Positions 25,913 to 34,621 of a DNA stretch of 64,000 bases are shown here, piece after piece. The notes below the pieces were generated by a model. It was not told the origin of the DNA and did no database searches. It saw only the letters and a program-made list of their open reading frames with translations. The stretch is taken from NCBI GenBank assembly GCA_002350105.1, contig DEDT01000011.1, forward strand, positions 32,321 through 96,320, written 5' to 3'. The translations under genes and the position numbers were made by a program. The stretch's first letter is position 1, and every line of letters starts with the position of its first letter. The stretch comes from Selenomonadaceae bacterium UBA2897. GTDB taxonomy: Bacteria > Bacillota > Negativicutes > Selenomonadales > Selenomonadaceae.

Positions 25913-26007
25913 TATTTGTGGGCATCTATGCGATGATATGGTACAATAGGCAGTAAAGCAAGAACTGCTATAAGGCACCATGGCGGTGGCGTAAAGGGGA
26001 TGTTGAT

Positions 26008-26445
26008 ATGCTTCAGATCTACTATGGCTCAATGGAGCATGTGGTAATGAAGCCATCGGTTTATTTCAAGAATACCTATCGGCCGGAATGGCTGCTGGAG
26101 CCGTTGTCAAAAGCAATGATTAAAGCTGTAGATAAATCTGAGGTCATCGGCCCGGCCTTGATTCAGTCACCAGTATTGGGGCCCATTCCGCCGGAACGTT
26201 TGTCCGGTGGTGTGAAGACTTTGATTTTGATATGGCACGTCCTGGATAAGGTATTCAATGCCTCGAACTGTGGCGATAACTGTGCACCGTGGCTACTGCG
26301 GATGGGCAGGGAACGTGACATTACCATAAATCTGCGGCATTTGCTGGACTTTGGTGCAGAACCGTTTGACCTGAAGATACTCAATACAGGAACTGTTGTA
26401 CACAGTATGCGGGAACTCGTGCCCATTGCAGGAGATTTTGTCTAA
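26008..26445 (+). CDS. DUF4869-like protein
   Basis: 145 residues opening with MLQIYYGSMEHVVMKPSVYFKNTY, then SGGVKTLILIWH and FNASNCGDNCAPWLLRMG. This pattern recalls the DUF4869 family from memory; function unknown. AAAGGGG precedes the ATG. It ends 12 bases before the P-loop gene, so the two form a probable operon. Codon use is more AT-rich than in the respiratory genes, suggesting horizontal origin. Confidence 0.6.
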   Translation: MLQIYYGSMEHVVMKPSVYFKNTYRPEWLLEPLSKAMIKAVDKSEVIGPALIQSPVLGPIPPERLSGGVKTLILIWHVLDKVFNASNCGDNCAPWLLRMGRERDITINLRHLLDFGAEPFDLKILNTGTVVHSMRELVPIAGDFV

Positions 26446-26457
26446 GAAGGTGTGGAG

Positions 26458-27429
26458 ATGCACGGCGAACATACGATTAAGGTAGAGAATAATTTCGTCC
26501 GCTATGACTTTACCATCAGGCGCAACATCACGGTGGTGCGGGGCGACAGTGCCACGGGTAAAACGCAGCTGATCAATATGCTGCTCGAGTACGGCGATGG
26601 CAGCGGCGACAGCGGCGTGAGTCTTGTCTGCGACAAGCCCTGCTATGTGCTTACCGATGATCGGAATTGGCAATTGATTTTGGAGCATACGCAGGATACC
26701 ATCATTTTTATTGATGAAGAGCACGACTTCATCACGACAGAAGCTTTTGCTTCAGCAGTAAAAAACAGCGACAACTATTATGTTTTGGTCACGCGTAACC
26801 GCCTGCCTATGCTGCCGTATAGCGTGGAAGAAATCTATGGCATTCACGTGTCAGGCAAATACAAGTCGCTGCGTCAAACCTATAACGAGTTTTATCGTAT
26901 CTACGGGCAAACAACTCCAGATGTACAGATTCGTCCGCAGCGACTGATTACCGAGGATAGTAATTCAGGCTATGATTTTTTTCATGCTGTTGCGCAGCCA
27001 ATGCAGATCCCCTGTTCTGCGGCAGGAGGCAGCTCGCAGATTTTCACGGCTTTGAAAAATCTGCCGGATGATGCATGCACCCTGATTGTCGCCGATGGCG
27101 CCGCTTTCGGCCCAGAAATGGAGCGCGTAGATAAGGAACTGCGTTTGCACCCGCAGACTTATTTATATTTGCCGGAGTCTTTCGAATGGCTGATTTTACA
27201 ATCTGGCTTGTTTAATGCCAAAGATTTACGCACAATTCTGGCACATCCGGCAGACTATGTAGAAAGTGCGGAATTTTTCAGCTGGGAAAGATTCTTTACC
27301 GCAAAACTTATCGATATTACACGAGGAACGTATTTGCAGTATCAGAAAAAACAGTTGAATCGGGCATATCTGACAGAACGTGCAGTAAACAAAATAAAAG
27401 CCGTGATGGAGCATATTCAAATAGGGTAA
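26458..27429 (+). CDS. P-loop protein of unknown function, partner of the DUF4869 gene
   Basis: 323 residues from the ATG at 26458 (GAAGG seven bases upstream; a GTG at 26452 is too close). A P-loop, VRGDSATGKTQL, lies at about residues 28-39, with a Walker B-like hydrophobic strand IIFIDEEHD at about 81-89. The rest is not recognised. The short loop and small size resemble compact ATPases, and no nuclease or helicase motif is visible. Function could be defensive or regulatory; neither is shown. Confidence 0.6.
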   Translation: MHGEHTIKVENNFVRYDFTIRRNITVVRGDSATGKTQLINMLLEYGDGSGDSGVSLVCDKPCYVLTDDRNWQLILEHTQDTIIFIDEEHDFITTEAFASAVKNSDNYYVLVTRNRLPMLPYSVEEIYGIHVSGKYKSLRQTYNEFYRIYGQTTPDVQIRPQRLITEDSNSGYDFFHAVAQPMQIPCSAAGGSSQIFTALKNLPDDACTLIVADGAAFGPEMERVDKELRLHPQTYLYLPESFEWLILQSGLFNAKDLRTILAHPADYVESAEFFSWERFFTAKLIDITRGTYLQYQKKQLNRAYLTERAVNKIKAVMEHIQIG

Positions 27430-27461
27430 TAGAGGAACGCTTAAAACGAATGAGGTAGTCC

Positions 27462-27572
27462 ATGTCGGAACAATATGATGCTGATTTACGGAAGAAATTG
27501 AGCAGCCGCATGCGCCTGCTGACAGCATGGTTGCAGGAACATATTACTTCTGGGCCAGCAGGGCGACGGTGA
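27462..27572 (+). pseudogene. Deletion relic of a JetD-like gene (start joined to end)
   Basis: The 36-codon frame begins MSEQYDADLRKKLSSRMRLL, nearly the same as the start of the intact gene at 29101 (MMERYDAELRKKLSSRARLL), then continues TAWLQEH, matching the end of that gene (HLLTAWLQQHDLHV). About 380 codons are missing, with the joint at a short CTGCTGA-type repeat. It overlaps the 3' end of the opposing transporter gene. Confidence 0.7.
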
Positions 27573-28425
27573 GCAGGATGCAGGCACTGCCCGCGATGTC
27601 GAGCAAGGTGAGGGGCTGGCCAAGCAGGAGGATGGAGAGAATGATGGCCGTGACGGGCTCGACGGAGGCGAGGACGCCGGCTTCGCCAGGCTGGATGTAT
27701 TTCGTGCTGCCGAGGTAGAGCCAGAAGGCGATGACGGTGCCGAAAAGCACGAGATAGGCAAAGGCCAGCGTAGAGGTCGTCGTCCAGACACCGCTCACGA
27801 GGCCGGGCCGCGTGAGGGCAGCCAGGGCGAGGCCACCGAGCAGCATGCCCCAGCCGACGATGAGGGCGGCGCGCCACTCGCTGATGAGGCGGCGCGGGGC
27901 CATGGTGTATATGGCACCGGATATGGCGGAGATGATGCCCCAGACGAGGGCGATGAGCGGGATGGACAGCGAACCGATATCGCCGTGCGTCACGAGCAGG
28001 AACGTGCCGAACAGGGCGAGCGCGACGCAGCCGACTTCCATCCACGTCGGCAGGCGGCGGTAGCGCAGCGTCGTATAGACGACGATAAAGGCGGGCATGA
28101 GGTACTGCAGCACCGTGGCCGCCGCCGCGTTGCCATAGCGGATACAGGCGAAGTAGGAGTAGGAGACGAGCATCATGCCCGCGAGGGCAAACCAGCAAAG
28201 TGTCAGGGCGTTGCGGCGGCTTTGCCATACGGCGAAGATGGCGCCCCTGTGCTGCAGGGCATCGAGCAGCAGCAGCACGATACCGCCGAGGATGAGGCGT
28301 GCGCTCACAAGCCACTCCGTCGCGAAGGCTGCATCCTGCAGCAGATACTGCCCGGCCACACCAGATCCGCCCCAGCAGACGCCGCCGGCGACGGCGGATA
28401 GGATACCTCGTGTTCTCTGACGCAT
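27544..28425 (-). CDS. EamA/DMT-family transporter
   Basis: About 293 residues with ten predicted helices in two EamA repeats (first from GILSAVAGGVCWGGSGVAGQ, second from GDIGSLSIPLIALVWGIISAISGAIY). The family exports small metabolites or amino acids; substrate unknown. The second of two nearby ATGs (28425) has better spacing to AAAGGAA. It is convergent with the relic JetD fragment and the P-loop gene. Confidence 0.85.
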   Translation of the reverse strand: MRQRTRGILSAVAGGVCWGGSGVAGQYLLQDAAFATEWLVSARLILGGIVLLLLDALQHRGAIFAVWQSRRNALTLCWFALAGMMLVSYSYFACIRYGNAAAATVLQYLMPAFIVVYTTLRYRRLPTWMEVGCVALALFGTFLLVTHGDIGSLSIPLIALVWGIISAISGAIYTMAPRRLISEWRAALIVGWGMLLGGLALAALTRPGLVSGVWTTTSTLAFAYLVLFGTVIAFWLYLGSTKYIQPGEAGVLASVEPVTAIILSILLLGQPLTLLDIAGSACILLTVALLAQK

Positions 28426-28624
28426 AAGCATTTCCTTTCAGCATAAACATAGATAAAGACTTATTGATTTATTATACATCAAAATCATTTTTCGATGTGC
28501 GGGTATACCTTGTTATTTGTAGGCACTAGCATGGCATTATGGTAAAATGGATGATAAAGGAATAATTGTTACGAAGTGATGCAGCTACGTAAAAGGCAGG
28601 CAGTATATTGCAGGGGGAATTTAT

Positions 28625-28987
28625 ATGAAAAAGTTTGATAGGCGATTGGAAAGCATTCGACCGGACTTGAATAATTTTATCGGTATGCTGAAAGACATAT
28701 ATGGAACAGCACTTAAGCGTGTGATATTGTTCGGTTCATATGCTAGAGGCGATGAACATGAAGGTTCGGACATTGACATTTTGTTGCTGCTGGATATGAC
28801 GGAGGAGGAGATTCGTGCGAAACGCTCTCGGCTTAGTGAGGCGAGGTTTGAACTGGATAAAACGGAGCCCTTGCTCGATATTCAGCCGGTGACAGTTCCG
28901 TTGTCAAGATTTTTACATTGGAAGGACATTCACCCGTTTTATCGGAATGTTGTGAAGGAGGGAGTATCTCTATATGAAGCAGCCTGA
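28625..28987 (+). CDS. MNT-type nucleotidyltransferase
   Basis: 120 residues with the polymerase-beta-like motif GSYARGDEHEGSDIDILL (about residues 37-54), containing the GS and DxD metal-binding residues, plus a later aspartate in LLDIQPV. In intact MNT/HEPN modules this antitoxin AMPylates the HEPN ribonuclease. AGGGGG lies before the ATG. The expected HEPN gene after it is decayed. Confidence 0.85.
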   Translation: MKKFDRRLESIRPDLNNFIGMLKDIYGTALKRVILFGSYARGDEHEGSDIDILLLLDMTEEEIRAKRSRLSEARFELDKTEPLLDIQPVTVPLSRFLHWKDIHPFYRNVVKEGVSLYEAA

Positions 28988-29067
28988 TGTAGGACGCTAT
29001 AACTTTTGCAGAAAACTTCTATCATGCAATTAAAGACTATTGTGCAGAATCTCTGAAGGCAAAATGA
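28973..29067 (+). pseudogene. Decayed HEPN partner gene
   Basis: An ATG at 28973 overlaps the end of the MNT gene, as in intact modules, and reads MKQPDVGRYNFCRK before stopping at once. In another frame the following bases read AITFAENFYHAIKDYCAESLKAK then stop, which resembles the usual helical C-terminus of HEPN proteins. Start and end appear preserved with the middle lost. Confidence 0.4.
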
Positions 29068-29100
29068 TGAAGAGAATCGTATTTTGGGGGAGAGAGATTC

Positions 29101-30330
29101 ATGATGGAACGATATGATGCTGAATTGCGGAAGAAATTGAGCAGCCGTGCGCGTTTGCTGGAGATTTACCGGGCAGCGTTGCAACATGAAAGCTGGCACT
29201 ATGAATATGTTTTGCATCCACCTGTGGCCTTGAAACAGGTGGCACAGGCCGGCACGGCGGCTATCGTGCAGGTGAAGGAATGGGTGGCCTTTTGGCGGGA
29301 GCTGGCGCAGGACTGGGAGGTGGAGACCAGCGACAAACGCGTCGCTGGCCTGGGCGTGCAGCACGCATTTCCCGTACGCGTCACCATTCCCTCGGCGGAG
29401 GCGGCACTGACGTATCTGGGAGAGAGGCGGCATTTCGAGACGTTTGCGGCGCGCGTGCGCCCTTTGCTGGTGACATTCCCCTGCCTGGAGTCCGTCTGCC
29501 TGCAGCCGAAAGTACGGGAGCTTATGTTGCAGGAGGCAGGGCTGGCGGCGGCACTCGGCGAGGTGGCGGCATATCTCATATCGGGTTATCGTACGGACTG
29601 CTATCTGCGTGAGCTTGACATCCCGCATGTGGACACGAAATTCATCGAGCGGCATCAAGATCCGGTGGCGCGGGTATTCGCGGCGTTGCACCCGGAAAGT
29701 GGCGTGAGCGATTTCAGGACGCTCTGCACGCAGCTGCAGTGGCGCATTCGCCCCGAGGAACCGCATATCTATTTGCGCTCGCTTGACCCTGCGCTGACGT
29801 TCGCAGGCATGCAGAGCTGCATGGCGACGCCCATGCAGCTCGCAGCCCTGCATCTGCCGGTAGAGCGCGTCTTCGTGACCGAGAATAAAGTCAATGGCAC
29901 GGTCTTTCCCACAGTGAAAGACGCGCTCGTGCTCTACGGCGCGGGCAACAGTATCACAGGAAACAGTAGCACAGGCAGCCGTATCACGGGCAGTATGGAT
30001 GACGTAACGTGGCTGCATACGCTAAAAGAGCTCTATTATTGGGGCGACCTCGACCGCGATGGCTTCACGATGCTCGCGCGCTTTCGCCGCCAGTTTCCGC
30101 AGGCGCAGTCCCTGCTCATGGACGAGGCCACGGCAACTGCCTGTCAGGACTTCGCTGTTCCCGACGATGGCACGGCCATTGCTGAGCCGCCAGCTGAGCT
30201 CACCGCTGCCGAGCGCGCCGGCTGGCTCTATCTGCAGGGCCAGCCGCCAGCGCACCGGCGTATCGAGCAGGAAAAGGTACCTATGCATTTGCTGACGGCG
30301 TGGCTGCAACAGCATGATTTACATGTGTAA
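29101..30330 (+). CDS. Orphan JetD-like protein (DUF3322-DUF2220, Toprim fold)
   Basis: 409 residues. The N-terminal half fits DUF3322 (LSSRARLLEIYR...). The C-terminal half fits DUF2220, a Toprim-like nuclease domain, with VFVTENKVNGTVFP (glutamate near 260), YWGDLDRDGFTMLARFRRQFP (about 311-331) and a final RRIEQEKVPMHLL. JetD is the topoisomerase-VI-like nuclease of Wadjet plasmid defence, but jetA, jetB and jetC are absent here. An STG/ITG-rich insertion (about residues 284-299) is unusual. A relic of a second copy lies 1.5 kb upstream. Confidence 0.75.
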   Translation: MMERYDAELRKKLSSRARLLEIYRAALQHESWHYEYVLHPPVALKQVAQAGTAAIVQVKEWVAFWRELAQDWEVETSDKRVAGLGVQHAFPVRVTIPSAEAALTYLGERRHFETFAARVRPLLVTFPCLESVCLQPKVRELMLQEAGLAAALGEVAAYLISGYRTDCYLRELDIPHVDTKFIERHQDPVARVFAALHPESGVSDFRTLCTQLQWRIRPEEPHIYLRSLDPALTFAGMQSCMATPMQLAALHLPVERVFVTENKVNGTVFPTVKDALVLYGAGNSITGNSSTGSRITGSMDDVTWLHTLKELYYWGDLDRDGFTMLARFRRQFPQAQSLLMDEATATACQDFAVPDDGTAIAEPPAELTAAERAGWLYLQGQPPAHRRIEQEKVPMHLLTAWLQQHDLHV

Positions 30331-30345
30331 AGGGGAGCATGCGTC

Positions 30346-31182
30346 ATGAAGAAGCGGCATATTTTTCTTATTATCGTGTTCTTTGTGGGGATAATTTTTG
30401 TGTCCGCCCCAGCGCAGGCCTGCACGCTTTTTGGCGCGCAGGGCTCGCAGTATGTGGCGGGCGGCGGGACGCTCCTGGTGAAGAACCGCGACTGGCATCC
30501 GCAGGAGCAGCGCGTGCTGCTGCGCACGGATCGGGGGCGCTACCGCTTTTATGGTTTGTATGGCGGGCCAAAGGGCAAAAGGCGGCTGTGCGGCGGCGTC
30601 AATGAGCGGGGGCTTGCCGTGGTGTCGGCGGCTGCGAGCAGCATCCCGCGCGCCAAACGCCTGGCTTTGCCGCATCAGGGGCGCATGTCGCAGCTGCTCG
30701 CGAACTGCGCGAGCGTAGACGAGGCACTGCGGGCCTGTCAGGGGATGACGGGGCTGCGCTTTCTCATGCTTGCAGATGCCACGGAACTGGTCGTCATGGA
30801 GGTCGGCCGCGACGGCCAGCAGCGCGTCAAGCGCGTGCAGCAGGGAACGCTCGCGCATACGAACCATTATCTGGAGCCGGATTTCGTTTCGCTCAATGAA
30901 AATTACTGGCCGTCCAGCCATCAGCGCTATGACCGCATCACGGCGCTCCTGGCAGAGGGCAGCAAACCTTTTTCGTTGGAAGACATGATACGGTTCAGCC
31001 AGGATCAGACGGCAGGCCCGGATAACAGCCTGTGGCGCACGGGCAGCAAGGTCAAAGGCACGCAGACCCTCGCTACGCTGGCTTTCCACCTGCGCGCAGG
31101 GCAGGCACCGGAGATTTACATCAAATACCGCCGCGAGCCGGACGAGCAGGGGGATGAGCGCGTGGAACGGCTGCATTTTTGA
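30346..31182 (+). CDS. Secreted Ntn-type amidohydrolase (C45/choloylglycine hydrolase-like)
   Basis: 278 residues with a signal peptide (LIIVFFVGIIFVSAPAQA) whose cleavage exposes CTLFGAQG, the N-terminal catalytic cysteine of Ntn hydrolases. The next family landmark LLVKNRDW (Asn-Arg-Asp) follows about 20 residues later, and a GGVNERGLAV block and a HTNHYLEP motif are also typical. The family cleaves linear amides, penicillins or bile salts; substrate undetermined. The ribosome binding site AAGGGGAG lies nine bases before the ATG. Located 15 bases after the JetD-like gene. Confidence 0.75.
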   Translation: MKKRHIFLIIVFFVGIIFVSAPAQACTLFGAQGSQYVAGGGTLLVKNRDWHPQEQRVLLRTDRGRYRFYGLYGGPKGKRRLCGGVNERGLAVVSAAASSIPRAKRLALPHQGRMSQLLANCASVDEALRACQGMTGLRFLMLADATELVVMEVGRDGQQRVKRVQQGTLAHTNHYLEPDFVSLNENYWPSSHQRYDRITALLAEGSKPFSLEDMIRFSQDQTAGPDNSLWRTGSKVKGTQTLATLAFHLRAGQAPEIYIKYRREPDEQGDERVERLHF

Positions 31183-31212
31183 CAGAGCCTTGTATCCCCG
31201 TTATATGGGGTA

Positions 31213-31275
31213 ACAGGAGCGTGTCTTATCGCAACGGCAGGTGCGTCTTGCCGAAGCTGGCAGGCACGCTCCTGT
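31213..31275 (+). terminator. Long hairpin between convergent genes
   Basis: Outer stem ACAGGAGCGTG / CACGCTCCTGT with an inner CGGCA/TGCCG hairpin. There is no T run, so it may be structural rather than a classical terminator. Confidence 0.4.
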
Positions 31276-31285
31276 ATGGGCATAA

Positions 31286-31310
31286 GAAAACGCCCCACTG
31301 AAGCGGAGCG
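31286..31310 (-). terminator. Terminator of the amino acid permease gene
   Basis: On the minus strand an AAACGC/GCGTTT stem is followed by TCTT, just after the permease stop. Confidence 0.6.
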
Positions 31311-31340
31311 TTTATACGCTGCTATATTCAGCTGCGGGAA

Positions 31341-32693
31341 TCAGGCCTGCGGCTGATTTTTTTTGTAGAGCTGGTAGCCGATGGCCAGCACGATGAGCCA
31401 GATGGGCAGGAAGATGACGGCCAGCTGCATGTCGGGAATCTGTGCCATGAAGAAGATGACGCCCGCGAGGAAGGCGAGGCAGAGGTAGTTCGCGACCGGA
31501 TAGAGCAGGGCCTTGAACCTGGTGTCCTTGTGCTGGGCGGCGCAAAGAGCGCGGAACTTCAGATGCGTGATGCAGATGACGACCCAGCTGATGACGGCCG
31601 CGCAGGTCGCGATCGTCATGAGGTACATGAAGACATGCCCCTCGAGGAAGTAGTTCAGCGCGACGACCACGAGCGTGCAGCCAGACGACACGAGGATGCC
31701 GATGACGGGCACGCCGCGTGCGGAGAGACGCGTGAAGATCTGCGGCGCCTCGCCCTTCTTTGCGAGACCGTAAAGCATGCGGCTGTTGCTGTAGATGGCG
31801 GAGTTATAGACGGAGATCGCCGCTGTGAGCACGACGAAATTCAGGATATGCGCCGCGGCGGGGATGCCGACGTTCTCGAAGATCTGCACGAAGGGGCTGG
31901 CCTCCATGCCGACTTTGTTCCACGGCCAGAGTGCCATGAGTACGATCATAGTACCCACGTAGAAGATGAGGATACGCCAGATGACCTGGTTGATGGCGCT
32001 CGGTATCGTGCGGTCAGGGTTCTCCGCCTCGCCCGCCGTGATGCCGATGAGCTCGATGCCGCCGAAGGAGAACATGACGACGGCCGTGGCGAGCCCCATG
32101 CCCCACCAGCCATTCGGCAGGAAGCCGCCATTGGCCCAGAGGTTGCTGAAGTTCTCCGGGAAGGGCTGCGGCGCAATGCCGAGCAGGTAGAGGCCGAGCA
32201 CGATCATGAGCACGATGGCCGTGATCTTGATGAGGGCCATCCAGAACTCGAACTCGCCGTAGGCACGCACGTTGATAAGGTTGACGGCTGTGATGACGAC
32301 GAGGCAGACGAGTGCCGAGAGCCATTGCGGTACGTCGGGCAGCCAGTAGTGGACGTAGATGCCGACGGCCGTGAGCTCAGCCATGGAGACGAGCACGTAG
32401 TTGAACCAGTAGTTCCAGCCCGAGACGAAGCCCGCGAAGCGGCCCCAGTATTTCGTGGCGTAGTGGCTGAAGGAGCCGGACACCGGCTCGTCGACGGCCA
32501 TCTCGCCGAGCATGCGCATGATGAAGAAGATTACGATGCCGCCCAGCAGGTAGGAAAGGATAACAGCTGGTCCCGCGAGGGCGATGGTGGAAGCCGAGCC
32601 GTAGAACAGTCCCGTGCCGATGGCGCCGCCGAGCGCGATCATCTGCAAGTGCCGGTTCTTCAGCCCGCGCTTCATTTTTACAGGTTCACTCAT
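31341..32693 (-). CDS. Amino acid permease (APC superfamily)
   Basis: 450 residues with twelve predicted helices. The N-terminal LKNRHLQMIALGGAIGTGLFYGS is the signature of the amino acid transporter (AAT) family of GABA, proline, lysine and aromatic permeases. SFSHYATKYWG and FVSGWNYW also match. Exact substrate cannot be assigned. It appears monocistronic. Confidence 0.88.
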   Translation of the reverse strand: MSEPVKMKRGLKNRHLQMIALGGAIGTGLFYGSASTIALAGPAVILSYLLGGIVIFFIMRMLGEMAVDEPVSGSFSHYATKYWGRFAGFVSGWNYWFNYVLVSMAELTAVGIYVHYWLPDVPQWLSALVCLVVITAVNLINVRAYGEFEFWMALIKITAIVLMIVLGLYLLGIAPQPFPENFSNLWANGGFLPNGWWGMGLATAVVMFSFGGIELIGITAGEAENPDRTIPSAINQVIWRILIFYVGTMIVLMALWPWNKVGMEASPFVQIFENVGIPAAAHILNFVVLTAAISVYNSAIYSNSRMLYGLAKKGEAPQIFTRLSARGVPVIGILVSSGCTLVVVALNYFLEGHVFMYLMTIATCAAVISWVVICITHLKFRALCAAQHKDTRFKALLYPVANYLCLAFLAGVIFFMAQIPDMQLAVIFLPIWLIVLAIGYQLYKKNQPQA

Positions 32694-33042
32694 AGGAATA
32701 CATCTCTCATTTCATTTAGTATAGAAGTACAAACATGTTTCTTATTATAGCATCATCGTGGACAGATTTACAACATGTATACAAAAATTGCAATAAACCA
32801 ACCGAAATGTGTTAAATGAACAGTATTACATGGCCCATGCCAACGCCTCTGCCGGGGGCAAGACTGCCTTTGATGCCAGGCAGAAGGAAAAACAGATGCA
32901 TACATAATCTTTTTGCCTCAAACGAAAACAATCACCGTTGCTTGTGTGGAGCTTTTGCTGACAGGCGGCGGTGATTGTTTTCGATTTTTCATGCTTTTGC
33001 CCATGCGGGATCAGGCATTCATAAAGTGTATGGGGAATATCA
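32694..33042. other. Intergenic stretch with a 15-bp hairpin
   Basis: Mostly AT-rich. A perfect 15-bp stem CGAAAACAATCACCG / CGGTGATTGTTTTCG (32923-32983) is followed by ATTTTT, a plausible terminator readable on either strand. A short GC-rich patch (32830-32907) reads MAHANASAGGKTAFDARQKEKQMHT without a ribosome binding site and may be a coding remnant. Confidence 0.4.
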
Positions 33043-33071
33043 AAAAAGACTTCCAACTACATCGGAAGTCT
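33043..33071 (-). terminator. Terminator of tRNA-Thr
   Basis: Stem AAGACTTCC/GGAAGTCTT followed on the minus strand by TTTTTT. Confidence 0.85.
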
Positions 33072-33083
33072 TGATCTCTCAAA

Positions 33084-33159
33084 TGGAGCTGATTATAGGA
33101 TTCGAACCTACGACCTGCTCATTACGAATGAGCTGCTCTACCAACTGAGCTAAATCAGC
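33084..33159 (-). tRNA. tRNA-Thr (anticodon CGT)
   Basis: Complete cloverleaf on the minus strand: acceptor GCTGATT/AATCAGC, D-arm GCTC-AGTTGGTA-GAGC, anticodon arm GCTCA-TTCGTAA-TGAGC with CGT, T-arm with TTCGAAT, and an encoded 3' CCA. It reads ACG codons, common in this GC-rich genome. Confidence 0.95.
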
Positions 33160-33202
33160 ATCTTTTATTTTCTGTCTGTCGCTCTCGCAACTGACAGATA
33201 TT

Positions 33203-33231
33203 ATTATAGCGAAGCAGGTACATCCTGTCAA
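33203..33231 (-). promoter_or_regulatory. tRNA-Thr promoter
   Basis: Minus-strand TTGACA (33226-33231), 17-bp spacer, TATAAT (33203-33208), a consensus sigma-70 promoter. The upstream TTTTTTGCAAAAAAAGTG resembles the end of this window. Confidence 0.88.
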
Positions 33232-33250
33232 CACTTTTTTTGCAAAAAGT

Positions 33251-34429
33251 TTAATTCTTTTTTGCGGGCATATTCTGCGGCTGGGGCAGTGTGAAGGAGG
33301 CGAGGGCGGCGATGATCGCGATGATCCAGAGCGACTGCAGCGCCGTGGGCAGGCCCCAGATATCGGCGGCGCGTCCGACCAGCGGGGAGAACAGGCCGCC
33401 TGCCGTGACGGCGAGGCCCAGCGTGATGCCTGAGGCAAACGCGATATTTTTGCCGAGATAGGTCTGGCCGAGTACGACGATGGAGCTGTAGGGCGCGAAG
33501 AGCGTGATGGCCACCGGTACGAGAGAAAGCATGGAGAGCATGTAGTTCGTGCTGTTCGTGAGCAGGAACATGGCGGGGACCATCAGCGCGAAGGCAATGC
33601 GGATGACGCGCACGAAGCCGAGCCGGTCGGAGATGATGCCGCCGAAGTAGGTAATGAAGGCACCCATGGTGAAGAGCACGGTCAGCGCGAAGCTGCCCTG
33701 CTCCGGTGAGGTGTGCAGTACGTTGATCCAGTACAGCGGGATGAAGGCATTGCAGATCGAGAAACCGACGGAGCGGCCGAGAATAACGAAGGTCAGTTTG
33801 CCAAAGGCGGGCCAGTCATTCTTCCGTACGCGATCCGGGTGGGCCTTGGCCTCGGCGATCTGTTCGTGGCGGATGTCTGATTGGATGCCCGGCAGCTGAT
33901 GATAGAGCACGAGCGCGAGCAGGCTGTTCAGTATGCCAAAGAGCACAAGGCCGTGCACATCAAAGATATAGGCGCAGAACCCGGCGAACATCGGGCCAAT
34001 GGCAAAGCCGGCGTTGCCGCCGACGGAGAAGGTGCCGAGCGCCTTGCCTTTCTGCTCGCCGGCGAGGCCGTTGACCATGCGCGCGGCCTCCGGGTGGTAG
34101 AGGGCGGAGCCGAAGCCGCTGAACATCGAGCAGAGGAAGATCACCCAGAAATTCGTGGTAAAGGGCATGATGGCGATGCTGAGACCGCTGATCACGGGGC
34201 CGATTGGCGCGAGCCATGGCTTGGAGACCTTATCGGCGTAATAGCCGAGGATGGGCTGGCAGATGGAGGCCAGCAGGATATTGCCGAAAATCAGGGTGCC
34301 CGCATCCTGATAGCTGAGGTTGCAGACCGAGATAAAATACGGCAGCAACGCCGGGATGGCGCTTTGTGCCCAGTCCGTGGCAAAATGACCACCAGCAAAA
34401 AGATAGATGCGTGGGTCAAAACGTTGCAT
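33251..34429 (-). CDS. MFS transporter, Fsr (fosmidomycin resistance)-like
   Basis: 392 residues with twelve predicted helices. GSALYHPEAARMVNGLAGEQKGKALGTFSVGGNAGFAIGP (helices 4-5) resembles the Fsr branch of the major facilitator family, whose E. coli member exports fosmidomycin. Export of a small toxic compound is plausible; substrate unproven. AAAGGA lies ten bases before the ATG. Confidence 0.82.
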   Translation of the reverse strand: MQRFDPRIYLFAGGHFATDWAQSAIPALLPYFISVCNLSYQDAGTLIFGNILLASICQPILGYYADKVSKPWLAPIGPVISGLSIAIMPFTTNFWVIFLCSMFSGFGSALYHPEAARMVNGLAGEQKGKALGTFSVGGNAGFAIGPMFAGFCAYIFDVHGLVLFGILNSLLALVLYHQLPGIQSDIRHEQIAEAKAHPDRVRKNDWPAFGKLTFVILGRSVGFSICNAFIPLYWINVLHTSPEQGSFALTVLFTMGAFITYFGGIISDRLGFVRVIRIAFALMVPAMFLLTNSTNYMLSMLSLVPVAITLFAPYSSIVVLGQTYLGKNIAFASGITLGLAVTAGGLFSPLVGRAADIWGLPTALQSLWIIAIIAALASFTLPQPQNMPAKKN

Positions 34430-34621
34430 GATAAGACGTCCTTTCGTATATTTCCGTTGCGTTTCAGGCGGTACGTTCTATGATAGACTTTTTGATACTT
34501 CTTGTCAAAACAGGTTTCGTGGCATTTTTCATAGTTTTTCTTCTTTAAAATGGCGGGATGCACGGCGAAACAGACGAAAAAAATATTGCCTATACATAAT
34601 TCTGTATACTTTTATCACGCG

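Noticed and set aside
32826..33056. 76-codon minus frame near the tRNA
   Set aside because: It runs through a 15-bp hairpin that looks like a terminator and has no family features.
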